Assembly (NCBI GenBank): GCA_036244995.1
Contig: BTTF01000028.1
Location: 1-24,143, forward strand
Origin: BMS3Bbin07 sp036244995
GTDB lineage: Bacteria > Nitrospirota > Thermodesulfovibrionia > Thermodesulfovibrionales > JdFR-85
Length of the DNA: 24,143 bases
Direction of reading: 5' to 3'
Every line of letters begins with the position of its first letter. Position 1 is the first letter of the stretch. A model generated the notes under the pieces. It searched no databases and had not been told where the DNA came from. It worked only from the letters and a program-made list of their open reading frames with translations. Of this stretch, positions 14,196 through 21,853 are shown piece after piece. Made by a program: the position numbers and the translations under genes.

Positions 14196-14969
14196 CTATA
14201 TCACCCTTCTCAGTGACTTCAGATAGCTCTTCAGCCCCTTTTCATCTTCGTTGATCATCTTTACAATGGAGCTGCCAATAATTACACCATCCGCAATCTC
14301 CGCAACTGCCTCTGCATCCTCGGGCCTCTTCACCCCAAAGCCGACGGCAACAGGCTTTCCGGATACGGACTTAATTTTTTTAATCATCTTTCTCATGGCT
14401 TTATCTATAGTAATACCGGCGCCTGTAATGCCTGTTATCGAGACGTAATATATAAAGCCGGTTGATTCACGGCTGATCAGACTTATCCTTTTATCGGTTG
14501 AGGTTGGAGCAAGCAGGAATATGGTTGAAATATCCCTGGTCCGTGCAAGTCTGATGAGGTCTTTGGCCTCATCAGGTGGCAGGTCAGGCACTATCAGCCC
14601 GTCAACTCCTGAACCGGATGCATCGTCTATAAAGGATTCAAGTCCATATTTGAAGACAGGATTAAAGTAAGTCATAAGGACTATGGGAACAGATGTCTTT
14701 TCCCTGACCCTCCTGACAGCCCCGAGAACCTTCCTGAGCGTTACCCCCCGCTTGATTGCCCGTTCAGCAGCCATCTGTATGGTGGGCCCGTCTGCAAGCG
14801 GGTCGGAAAATGGAACCCCGAGCTCTATAATGTCAGCGCCACACTCCTCGAGCAAAAGCACAAGATCTTCCGTCTTTTTCAGTGATGGATCCCCTGTCAT
14901 TATATAGGGGATAAATGCTTTTTTGCCACGCTGCCTTAAATCATCAAAAAGACTCTCTATCCTGCCCAT
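14196..14969 (-). CDS. trpA: Tryptophan synthase alpha subunit
   Basis: Cleaves indole-3-glycerol phosphate to indole and glyceraldehyde 3-phosphate; indole is channelled to TrpB. 257 residues in a complete TIM barrel. The catalytic Glu49 and Asp60 fall at the same numbers as in the classic enterobacterial enzyme, in the motif ELGVPFSDPLADGP. YVSITGITGAG is the mobile loop 6, and VGFGVKRPED with GVIIGSSIV forms the phosphate site. AAGGAG lies about 10 nt before the ATG. trpB, usually adjacent, is absent on both sides: accD follows and a divergent cbiC precedes. It is the first gene of the minus-strand trpA-accD-folC-lptD run. Confidence 0.97.
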   Translation of the reverse strand: MGRIESLFDDLRQRGKKAFIPYIMTGDPSLKKTEDLVLLLEECGADIIELGVPFSDPLADGPTIQMAAERAIKRGVTLRKVLGAVRRVREKTSVPIVLMTYFNPVFKYGLESFIDDASGSGVDGLIVPDLPPDEAKDLIRLARTRDISTIFLLAPTSTDKRISLISRESTGFIYYVSITGITGAGITIDKAMRKMIKKIKSVSGKPVAVGFGVKRPEDAEAVAEIADGVIIGSSIVKMINEDEKGLKSYLKSLRRVI

Positions 14970-15044
14970 GACCCATTTTCTCCTTGTACTTATATAAGGA
15001 CCACCTCTGGAAAAATCCTGCCCGATGTTTTACATATAAAAAAT

Positions 15045-15053
15045 ATTATAGCA
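15045..15053 (-). promoter_or_regulatory. Extended -10 promoter for the trpA run
   Basis: The minus strand reads TGC-TATAAT (TATAAT at plus 15045-15050, TG at 15052-15053). This is the extended -10 type, which can work without a -35; none is visible. The leader to the trpA ATG would be about 70 nt. Confidence 0.5.
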
Positions 15054-15067
15054 CAGTTTCCCGATAT

Positions 15068-15097
15068 TTGACTTTTCCGGCAAGGGTTGACTATTTT
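15068..15097 (+). promoter_or_regulatory. Predicted promoter for cbiC
   Basis: TTGACT (15068-15073) and TATTTT (15092-15097) are 18 bp apart. It points to cbiC and lies back to back with the trpA promoter. The match is moderate, and no cobalamin riboswitch core is seen between it and cbiC. Confidence 0.4.
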
Positions 15098-15180
15098 ATC
15101 TAATTGCTTCATTAAAGGGGGCTTTGGCGGGTTCAAATGCAGAGGTTTTTTATGAATTCCGTACTATTGAAAAAGGGGGG

Positions 15181-15831
15181 ATGAAAATGATCGAGAATCT
15201 CACTTCCAAGGGGCTTTCCATTGAATCGGAGAGTTTTCAGGTCATAAAGGGGCTTTTGAAAGGCAGGAGTTTTTCAGCAGAGGAACTCCTGGTAGTTATG
15301 CGCGTTATCCATGCCACGGGAGATCCCCGGTATGAAGAGCTCATGGAGTTTCATCCCGGTGCAATAGAGGCTGCTCTGAAGGCCATAAAAGAGGGCAGGG
15401 ACATCCTTGTTGATGTTAAGATGGTGGAGTCAGGGGTCAGCAGGAAGATACTGGAGGAGTTTGGGGGGAAGACCATCTGTCTGATATCAGACAGTGATGT
15501 AATTGAGACTGCAAAGGCTGAAGGCAAGACAAGGGCAGAGGTAGCGATGGAGAAGGCGGTGGAATCAGGGCGCGGGATTGGTATTGTTGCCATTGGGAAT
15601 GCACCAACAGCACTTATGAAGATAATGGAGATGGTTGACAACGGTCTTTTCAAACCGGACCTCATAATAGGCGTACCTGTCGGCTTTATTATGGCGGAAG
15701 AGTCCAAGGCCGAACTTATGAAGAAGGATTATCCCTTTATCAGCTGCAGAGGCAGAAAAGGTGGAAGTTCAGTGGCTGTAGCGGCGCTCAATGCCCTTTT
15801 GAGGATAGCCCGGAGCAATACCACAGCTTAA
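15181..15831 (+). CDS. cbiC: Precorrin-8X / cobalt-precorrin-8 methylmutase
   Basis: Moves a methyl group from C11 to C12 to give (cobalt-)hydrogenobyrinate-type product in corrin synthesis. About 216 residues, the usual family length. His44 in RVIHATGDP is the conserved catalytic histidine; DVKMVESGVSRKIL, VAIGNAPTALMKIMEMV and GVPVGFIMAEESK are family blocks. The frame is open upstream to a TTG at 15124, but the family N-terminus begins near MIENLTSKG. A GGGGGG tract at 15175-15180 is best spaced for the ATG at 15187, with 15181 as the alternative; I give 15181 as the outer limit. It is cytoplasmic. It stands just before the riboswitch-controlled operon but outside it, separated by over 100 bp with its own promoter. 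Confidence 0.93.
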   Translation: MKMIENLTSKGLSIESESFQVIKGLLKGRSFSAEELLVVMRVIHATGDPRYEELMEFHPGAIEAALKAIKEGRDILVDVKMVESGVSRKILEEFGGKTICLISDSDVIETAKAEGKTRAEVAMEKAVESGRGIGIVAIGNAPTALMKIMEMVDNGLFKPDLIIGVPVGFIMAEESKAELMKKDYPFISCRGRKGGSSVAVAALNALLRIARSNTTA

Positions 15832-15880
15832 AATCCTAACCCCTCCTTATGCAAGTCACCAATTCACTCCCAATTCCATA

Positions 15881-15909
15881 TTGACAACAATATAACCAAT
15901 CTGTTTAAA
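15881..15909 (+). promoter_or_regulatory. Promoter of the cobalamin-riboswitch operon
   Basis: A perfect TTGACA (15881-15886), a 17-bp spacer and TTTAAA (15904-15909, four of six). The start would fall near 15916, about 30 nt before the riboswitch P1 helix. Confidence 0.65.
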
Positions 15910-15943
15910 TAAAAACCGTCAGTGTATGAACTTTTCTTCGCTG

Positions 15944-16222
15944 GCACAGATGGATGTGAGGAAGAGGGGTGAAAATCCCCCGCTGCCCCGCAGCCGTGAA
16001 GGGAACGAAAACCCGTACAGAAGGCACTCAAAAATGCCTCTTGTAAAAACCACTGGGATAACAGATTGAACGGTTCAGACTGTTCAAATGGTTTCCCGGG
16101 AAGGCGGGTAAGTAGGAAAGAGAGTCGGTTTAACGCGTAACTCGCAATACGAAATGCGCAGCAAACTGTCTCATTGCCCTGAGCCGGAACACCTGTCCAT
16201 CTGCAAATACCTCGCGGGAGGT
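15944..16222 (+). ncRNA. Cobalamin (B12) riboswitch
   Basis: The conserved core GGGGTGAAAATCCCCCGCTGCCCCGCAGCCGTGA is readable at 15966-15999 (start GGGGTGAAAATCCCC). It is followed by CCACTGGGATAAC and by the closing GAGCCGGAACACCTG segment near 16181. P1 forms between CAGATGGA (15947-15954) and TCCATCTG (16196-16203). The L5 bases CCCGC (15987-15991) can form a 5-bp kissing pair with GCGGG (16214-16218) in the loop of a downstream hairpin ACCTC-GCGG-GAGGT (16209-16222), the expected P13/L13 regulatory hairpin. That hairpin contains the Shine-Dalgarno GGAGGT, so control should be at translation initiation; no T-tract terminator is present. Ligand excess should shut down the downstream operon. 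Confidence 0.93.
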
Positions 16223-16228
16223 GAGCAT

Positions 16229-16279
16229 ATGAAGATGGTTTTATCCGCTTTTGGTGTCTTTCCCCATAATCCCCCATAG
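16229..16279 (+). CDS. 16-codon leader ORF directly controlled by the riboswitch
   Basis: ATG 16229 to TAG 16277 encodes MKMVLSAFGVFPHNPP. GGAGGT lies 6 nt upstream and is the very Shine-Dalgarno locked in the riboswitch L13 hairpin. The porin gene starts 70 nt after this stop with its own unmasked ribosome-binding site. I do not recognise the peptide. It may be a leader whose translation protects the mRNA from Rho, or a small functional peptide. It might also be the remnant of a displaced gene start. Confidence 0.45.
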   Translation: MKMVLSAFGVFPHNPP

Positions 16280-16349
16280 TCAAACTGTCTGCTCTTTACT
16301 TTAATTTAGGGTTAGTGATGGACAGTCCTGTAAATCTATGGAGGAAAGT

Positions 16350-17663
16350 ATGCAAAACAGGTCCCTCTCAGTCTGTTGTATATTGATCTGCACACTCGTT
16401 TTACTCACATTACTCATTGTCTCTTCTCCTGCCTATGCAGGTGGAACAGAGGCATTGCTGAACCTGTTGCTGAAGAGGGGGCTTATCACCGAACAGGAGT
16501 ATGAGGAGCTTACTGCCGGAAGTGCGGAGGGGATAAAAAAACAGAAGGAGGTGGCTGTTCAGAAAGATGGTTCTGCCGGGACTGAAATGTCTGGCAGGGT
16601 TACGCTTGAAGGGGCTATAGAGGGTGAGTATCGCTGGATGAAGCACAGGGAAGTAACAGCACGGGATAGTGATTCCACATCAGACCTCTATCTGAGGACA
16701 ATAGAGCTCGGGATGGGGGTAAGACTGACGGATTGGATCATTGCCACTGCCGTCTTTAATTCAGAGTGGATAGGAGATGATGTTAACGCCGGAGATGAAA
16801 TGCTGACGGTTGATGAGGCTGTCATTACACTCCGGAAGGAAGACTTTCCCTTTTATATCATTGCCGGCAAAAGGACACAGCCTTTTGGCCTGTTTGAGAA
16901 CCACCTTATTACAGACCCGATGACCCAGGACGGATATGAGACAAAGAGGGCAGGGTTAACTGCCGGATATGCAGGTCCGGCAGGTTCTGATCTCTCTCTG
17001 ACTGTCTACAAGGGTGAAGAACAGATGCATCATCTCTTTGAATCAGGTCTGTTTGATACAGAGGCTGTAAGCAGGACCGACACCTCAGACGATGTCGGTT
17101 CGTTCATAGTATCGGTATATGTTGAACCTGTTGAAGAAGCGCTGACACTGTTTGCAGGATATCTCTCGGAACCCGGGGCGGAAATAAGGAACGAAACACT
17201 GAACCTGGGGTTTAACTTTGTATTGCCCTTCCTTGAAAACCTGAGGATAGACGGAGAGTACATGAAGGCAATAAAGAGGGAGAGATATACCGGAGCCGAC
17301 AGGGAGTTTAAGGAAGGCGTGCTGTCTCTGGCCGTAGCCTACGAGTTTGTATTGAGGAAGAGGGAGGTAATAGGTGGAGGGCTGTTTGAAGAGAGGCAGG
17401 CACATATTGTCTCGGAACCCCTGGAAGTTTCACTGAGGTATGAGTATTTTGATGATGACGGATTTGCAGACAGTCTGAATGCATGGAGTGTTAAAAACCG
17501 TTACAGTGCTGGAGCAAGATACAGTTTTTACAATGATGAGGCATCCGGACTGAATGCCTCCCTGTCTGTTGAGTACAGACGGACCGGGTTGAGAGTTGAC
17601 AGTCCGGTGGATATGGAAAAAGACAATGACGAGATTTATGCAGGAATGAGCGTTAACTTTTAA
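16350..17663 (+). CDS. LbtU-like outer-membrane porin under B12 control
   Basis: 437 residues from ATG 16350, chosen because GGAGG lies 5 nt upstream; an in-frame ATG at 16338 precedes that site. The signal peptide ends at SSPAYA (residue 30). A short segment follows (LLNLLLKRGLITEQEYEELT), the small helical motif common at the start of such porins, and then a polar linker. The rest is amphipathic beta-strand sequence ending in a terminal Phe (MSVNF), as expected for BAM-assembled proteins. FYIIAGKRTQPFGLFENHLITDPMT is typical of the LbtU/siderophore-porin group. It is not a BtuB-type TonB-dependent receptor: no plug domain or TonB box is seen. The first large gene after the cobalamin riboswitch, it probably lets a cobalt, corrinoid or chelate substrate cross the outer membrane; the substrate is inferred from context. 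Confidence 0.75.
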   Translation: MQNRSLSVCCILICTLVLLTLLIVSSPAYAGGTEALLNLLLKRGLITEQEYEELTAGSAEGIKKQKEVAVQKDGSAGTEMSGRVTLEGAIEGEYRWMKHREVTARDSDSTSDLYLRTIELGMGVRLTDWIIATAVFNSEWIGDDVNAGDEMLTVDEAVITLRKEDFPFYIIAGKRTQPFGLFENHLITDPMTQDGYETKRAGLTAGYAGPAGSDLSLTVYKGEEQMHHLFESGLFDTEAVSRTDTSDDVGSFIVSVYVEPVEEALTLFAGYLSEPGAEIRNETLNLGFNFVLPFLENLRIDGEYMKAIKRERYTGADREFKEGVLSLAVAYEFVLRKREVIGGGLFEERQAHIVSEPLEVSLRYEYFDDDGFADSLNAWSVKNRYSAGARYSFYNDEASGLNASLSVEYRRTGLRVDSPVDMEKDNDEIYAGMSVNF

Positions 17664-17697
17664 AAAATCAAACACATCCTGACACGGAGGTTAAATA

Positions 17698-18669
17698 ATG
17701 AATAGCCGACATATGGTACTTACCGTAACATCCCTGACAATATTTATGTTGTTTGCCTTTACCGGCAATGTATTCGCCATGCTTAAGACCATGACGTTAA
17801 AGAAAAATCCGGCAATAGTCATTGCCGCCTTTGGTACTACAACAAGGGCACAGATAACCTATGATTTCTTTGACGAACAACTGAAAAAAGAACTGCCGGC
17901 AAAATACAGAAACTATGAGATACGCTGGGCATTCACTTCCGAGATAGTCCGTGAGAGGGCCAACAGGAAGTTCAAAAAGGCCGGACTTAAAAAGAGATAC
18001 CTCAGCCTTGCCCAGGTCATATCAAACCTTGAGGACGAGGGTTACAGGAAAATAGTAGTTCAGCCGTTGCATATCTTTCCGGGGATAGAGTATGAAAGTG
18101 TACTCGGTATGGTTGAAGGGTTGAGAGAGGCTTTTAAAGACTTCGGCCTGAGAATCGAGGTAGGAAAACCACTCCTGCAGTACTGGGGGAAGATGGCTTC
18201 AGTAATAGAGCTGTTAAAGCCTGATTTACTCACACCTCAGCAAGGTTGTAATGTCCTCACCTCTCATGGAACAGAAAAGACAAACGAAGGGGCTAATATA
18301 ACCTATCTTGGCCTTGACGGGAGGCTATCCCGGGAGTTCAGCAATACCTTCCTGGGAAGCGTTGAAGGAATAGTATCCAGGGAAACAGCCCTTGCAAAGG
18401 CAAAGGCCTGCAAGGCAAAAACCGTGAAGTTCATTCCTTTCATGTACGTTGCCGGCAACCATGTCATGAACGACATAATGGGCTCGGAAGCCAAAAAAGA
18501 TGGAGAACTTTCATGGTCCCTTGAGATGAAAAAGGCGGGGTTCAGGACTGAAGCAACCACTATTGTTTACAAGGGGAAGGAATACTATAAGGGACTCGGT
18601 TTCTACCCTGAAGTAAACAGGATATATATTGAAGGTATTGTCGAAATGCTGAAGAAGTTTGAGTTCTGA
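17698..18669 (+). CDS. cbiK: Exported sirohydrochlorin cobaltochelatase (CbiK type)
   Basis: CbiK-family class II chelatases insert Co2+ (or Fe2+) into sirohydrochlorin early in the anaerobic cobalamin pathway. 323 residues, about 60 more than cytosolic CbiK; the excess is mainly an N-terminal signal sequence (hydrophobic residues 7-27, ending NVFA). The active-site set is present: His125 in QPLHIFPGIEYE with Glu131 nearby, His190 in LTSHGTE, and His255 in VAGNHVMNDI. Desulfovibrio vulgaris has a comparable periplasmic enzyme, CbiK(P), which binds heme and sits next to an ABC importer and cobI, as here. An exported chelatase cannot easily serve cytosolic corrin synthesis, so metal scavenging or delivery is a possible role. 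GGAGGT lies 8 nt before the ATG. Confidence 0.9.
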   Translation: MNSRHMVLTVTSLTIFMLFAFTGNVFAMLKTMTLKKNPAIVIAAFGTTTRAQITYDFFDEQLKKELPAKYRNYEIRWAFTSEIVRERANRKFKKAGLKKRYLSLAQVISNLEDEGYRKIVVQPLHIFPGIEYESVLGMVEGLREAFKDFGLRIEVGKPLLQYWGKMASVIELLKPDLLTPQQGCNVLTSHGTEKTNEGANITYLGLDGRLSREFSNTFLGSVEGIVSRETALAKAKACKAKTVKFIPFMYVAGNHVMNDIMGSEAKKDGELSWSLEMKKAGFRTEATTIVYKGKEYYKGLGFYPEVNRIYIEGIVEMLKKFEF

Positions 18670-18671
18670 AC

Positions 18672-19235
18672 GTGCCCGGACTTGACTCAAAGACGCTCCG
18701 GCTTATGCGCAAGATACACAGATGGGGCGGCCTGCTGTTGGCCGCCTTCATCATTTTCTACTGCATTACCGGAATATTGCTTAACCACAGGGAATTTTTT
18801 GACTATTTTGTCCTCAGGAAAAAGACCGAGTATAAGGTCCCGTCATCTGACGTTGAATTGATGAAGTCGTTTGTAGAGTTTTACAAGAAGCAGATAGACA
18901 GGAGTGACGACCCGGTTGTAATAAGGATCAGAAAGGAAAAGACCATAGAGTTTCTCTATGGTTTCCACGGAAAGACGACTTATATCATCAACCCTGAAAA
19001 AGGAACAATGGAGAAGATCGAAAAATATCCGCAACAGCCTTTGTTCCGGCTGAATAACCTGCACAAGACATTCAAGACCAATATGTTCTGGCTCTTCCTT
19101 TCCGATCTGGCAGCTACGGCTATATTGGTAGTGACAATAACGGGTCTGGTAATTCTGAGGTATCGTATGGTTGACTATATCATGGTATTTGGCGGGGTAT
19201 TAATCCTGATAGCAGGAGCATTGTTGTCACAGTGA
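18672..19235 (+). CDS. PepSY-associated membrane protein
   Basis: 187 residues. RKIHRWGGLLLAAFIIFYCITGILLNHRE (residues about 13-41) is the hallmark first helix of PepSY-associated TM proteins, with a histidine in the first turn. A periplasmic region follows (about 42-130) with FHGKTTYIINPEKGTMEKI, similar to a PepSY strand pair, then LNNLHKTFKTNMFWLFLSDL and two more helices. Relatives act in iron-siderophore or metal reduction and uptake; conserved histidines could bind heme, which is inference. The start is GTG 18672, 2 nt after the cbiK stop and without a strong ribosome-binding site, so translation is probably coupled; ATG 18705 is the alternative. It overlaps the next gene by 4 bp (GTGA). 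Confidence 0.75.
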   Translation: MPGLDSKTLRLMRKIHRWGGLLLAAFIIFYCITGILLNHREFFDYFVLRKKTEYKVPSSDVELMKSFVEFYKKQIDRSDDPVVIRIRKEKTIEFLYGFHGKTTYIINPEKGTMEKIEKYPQQPLFRLNNLHKTFKTNMFWLFLSDLAATAILVVTITGLVILRYRMVDYIMVFGGVLILIAGALLSQ

Positions 19236-20110
19236 AAAGTTCAGCAGCAGATGATAAAGACAAGACTGTACTGAGTGTGGAGGGACTTGTCAAAAAATAC
19301 GGAAAGAAAAAAGCCCTGCAGGGTGTCAGTTTTAAGATAGCGGGGGGAGATTTCCTGGGCCTTCTTGGTCCAAACGGTGCAGGGAAAACCACCACTATCA
19401 AGATACTTACGGGGCTTACAAAGCTCACGGAAGGAGGAGTTTATTACTATGGTAAAGACTTTTCAAGTCATCCCGGAGAGGCCAAGAGGTTTATAGGGAT
19501 GGTTCCGCAGCAGAGCAATCTGGACAGAGACCTCACGGCCTTTCAGAATCTCTACCTCCACGCCATCCTGCACGGTATCCCGAAACCCCTGAGCATGGAA
19601 AAGATTGATGAGGCCCTTGAGTTTGCGGGCCTCAGGGAATACAGGGACCGTCAGGTCAAGACCTTCTCCGGAGGTATGCGCAGGAGGCTCGTTATTGTAA
19701 GGGCACTCCTTCACGAGCCCCGGATACTCTTCCTTGACGAACCCACCGTCGGGCTTGACCCGCAGATAAGGCGCACACTCTGGGAGCTTATCCTGAAGGT
19801 GAATCAGGTAAAAGGGACAGCCATACTCCTTACCACTCATTACATCGAAGAAGCGGAAAAACTCTGTGACAGGGTTCTGATTATAAACAGGGGCAGGATT
19901 ATCGCCGAAGGCCCCCCTGATGACCTCAAGAAGGATATAGGCGGGTATGTGCTTGAGATATTCCTTGAGGACAGGATCGAGGAGCAGTTCTTCTCCGCAA
20001 GGGAAGATGCTTTGGAGAGGCTGAAAGGATGCGACCATTCCTGCAAGGTCAGGGAGGTTACACTTGAGGATGTGTTCCTGAAACTGACGGGAAGGAGGAT
20101 TAATGTTTAA
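19232..20110 (+). CDS. ABC-2 type transporter ATP-binding protein
   Basis: 292 residues with a full nucleotide-binding domain: Walker A GPNGAGKT (46-53), Q-loop MVPQQ (90-94), signature FSGGM (145-149), Walker B ILFLDE (165-170), D-loop and H-loop TTHYIEEAE. The C-terminal extension is of the DrrA/CcmA-like type that pairs with ABC-2 permeases, and the next gene is one. GTG start overlapping the previous stop by 4 bp. Its role inside a cobalamin-repressed operon is unclear: export of a chelator or assembly of an envelope component are both possible. Confidence 0.92.
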   Translation: MKSSAADDKDKTVLSVEGLVKKYGKKKALQGVSFKIAGGDFLGLLGPNGAGKTTTIKILTGLTKLTEGGVYYYGKDFSSHPGEAKRFIGMVPQQSNLDRDLTAFQNLYLHAILHGIPKPLSMEKIDEALEFAGLREYRDRQVKTFSGGMRRRLVIVRALLHEPRILFLDEPTVGLDPQIRRTLWELILKVNQVKGTAILLTTHYIEEAEKLCDRVLIINRGRIIAEGPPDDLKKDIGGYVLEIFLEDRIEEQFFSAREDALERLKGCDHSCKVREVTLEDVFLKLTGRRINV

Positions 20111-20840
20111 CGGGTTCAAAGGAGTTCTTTACAGGGAACTGAGTGTCTTCCGCACGAGGGCAAAGAAGCAGATACTGGCCTCCTCCCTTTCTCCGCTCCT
20201 GTACCTGATAGCCTTTGGCTGGAGTTTTGGCAAGGGGGTGAGCGTGGATGGGCTCCCCTATATAACCTTCCTTATCCCCGGACTGATTACCATGAGCAGT
20301 CTGAACCAGAGTTACGGAATTGCACAGGAGCTGAATATCACCAGGTTCTACTTCCATGTCTTTGACGAATTTCTTATAGCCCCCATATCTCACACGGAGA
20401 TTGTGCTCGGAGAGGCAGCGTATGGAATGTTCAAGGGGCTGCTCAGCACTATACTTATCTTTGTCTATGCCCTCCTCTTTGGGGTAAAACTGATCTTCAA
20501 CCCCATATTTTTCATGGCTATATTGCTGCACACCTTTCTCTTTGCAACGCTGGGCATAACAATAGCAATGATTGTGCGCGACCATGGAACACAGGCAACG
20601 GTAAATACATTTGTGATAACCCCCATGATATTTCTGTCCGGAACATTTTTCCCGGTGGACAAACTGCCGTATATCTTTAAAGTGCTTGTGTATGCCCTGC
20701 CCCTTACATACTCTACAAAGGTGATAAGGGCATCGCTGACAGGCGGGGAGATTAACCCCCTCTTTGTCTCCCTGATAGTGATATTTGCAGCGCTCTTCTT
20801 TTATACGGCGCTATGGGCCGTGCGGAGGGTGGAGGCATGA
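20103..20840 (+). CDS. ABC-2 type transporter permease
   Basis: 245 residues, about six membrane helices, with the ABC-2 family blocks FLIPGLITMSSLNQSYG, the charged FDEFLIAPISHTEIVLGE loop and the FVITPMIFLSGTFFPVDKLP segment before the last helices. AAGGAGG sits 5 nt before the ATG. It overlaps the ATPase gene by 8 bp, so they form a pair. The substrate is unknown. A 35-bp gap follows before the importer permease. Confidence 0.9.
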   Translation: MFNGFKGVLYRELSVFRTRAKKQILASSLSPLLYLIAFGWSFGKGVSVDGLPYITFLIPGLITMSSLNQSYGIAQELNITRFYFHVFDEFLIAPISHTEIVLGEAAYGMFKGLLSTILIFVYALLFGVKLIFNPIFFMAILLHTFLFATLGITIAMIVRDHGTQATVNTFVITPMIFLSGTFFPVDKLPYIFKVLVYALPLTYSTKVIRASLTGGEINPLFVSLIVIFAALFFYTALWAVRRVEA

Positions 20841-20875
20841 CGGCAATAGCTGTTTTGCGGGGTATGGAGTGAAAG

Positions 20876-21853
20876 ATGGCTAATCTGAAGAGAATAAACC
20901 TTGCCATAACCGTCAGTGTATTCCTGCTGGTGGTCATTACAGTCCTTGCCGTCTCAAAAGGAGCTGTGGAGATACACCTGCTGGAGATGTCAGACGTGGA
21001 GCGGGACATACTCTTTTACGTAAGGATACCCCGTGTCCTGCTTGCAGGGCTTGTGGGGGCCTCCCTGGTATTGAGCGGAGCCCTCTTTCAGTATGTTATG
21101 AAAAATCCGCTTGCCGATTCATTCACAACAGGGGTGTCTGCATCCTCTGCAATGGGTGCGGTTGTGGCGATCATGCTCGGGTTCGGCGCTGTATTGCCGC
21201 TGTTTGCCCTGGCCGGAGGTCTTACAGGACTGTTGGCGGTTTACAAGATATCATCTGTCAGGGGAAGGGTTCAACCCATCACAATGCTCCTTGCAGGCAT
21301 AGTGATAAGCACCTTTGCCTCTGCCGTCATCAGTCTGATGAAGTTCCTGAGTGACGATGCAGTCAGTTCCATTATCTTCTGGCTCATGGGCGGATTTCAG
21401 TCCGCCTCCATGGGCAAGGTGATGATACTTTCAGGAGTCCTCATAATATCCTTTCTTGTGATCAGGAAAGACTACCTCAGCCTTGATATCATCTGCTTTG
21501 ACGACACGACTGCATCCTCAAGCGGTGTGAATGTGGCGCGTCTGAGGCGGAAGGCATTCTTTATTGCCGCCCTGCTTACTGCCTTCAGTGTCGGATATGC
21601 AGGAATCATAGGATTTGTCGGTCTTATAGTGCCCCACGTTGTAAGGCTCCTGAAGTATGTAAAGGCGGCAGAGCTGATACCGTTGAGCCTCCTCTTCGGT
21701 GCTTTTTTCATGATACTGAATGACCTTATTGCAAGGACCGTTCTTTCCGGGGGACAGGAGCTGCCTGTCGGCATCATCACCTCCTCCATAGGGGGTATAT
21801 TCTTCCTCTACCTCCTTATAAAGAGAAAGAAGGAGCTTTTCTACTTTGATTAA
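20876..21853 (+). CDS. FecCD/BtuC-family ABC importer permease
   Basis: 325 residues, about nine to ten helices, of the type II importer permease family for cobalamin, heme and ferric siderophores. Typical blocks are FYVRIPRVLLAGLVGASLVLSGALFQ near the N-terminus, KNPLADSFTTGVSASSAMGA, and GFVGLIVPHVVRLL, the loop that couples to the ATPase. GGAGTGA lies just upstream of the ATG. It overlaps the ATPase start by 8 bp. Within this operon the substrate is probably a corrinoid, cobalt complex or heme-like tetrapyrrole; sequence alone does not separate these. Confidence 0.93.
   Translation: MANLKRINLAITVSVFLLVVITVLAVSKGAVEIHLLEMSDVERDILFYVRIPRVLLAGLVGASLVLSGALFQYVMKNPLADSFTTGVSASSAMGAVVAIMLGFGAVLPLFALAGGLTGLLAVYKISSVRGRVQPITMLLAGIVISTFASAVISLMKFLSDDAVSSIIFWLMGGFQSASMGKVMILSGVLIISFLVIRKDYLSLDIICFDDTTASSSGVNVARLRRKAFFIAALLTAFSVGYAGIIGFVGLIVPHVVRLLKYVKAAELIPLSLLFGAFFMILNDLIARTVLSGGQELPVGIITSSIGGIFFLYLLIKRKKELFYFD

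Noticed and set aside
15864..16283. A 139-residue minus-strand open frame over the riboswitch
   Set aside because: The sequence is fully explained by the conserved riboswitch core and helices; the encoded protein looks random.
19463..20585. Long minus-strand open frames opposite the ABC-2 genes
   Set aside because: They are shadows of the ABC ATPase and permease, whose motifs are complete on the plus strand.
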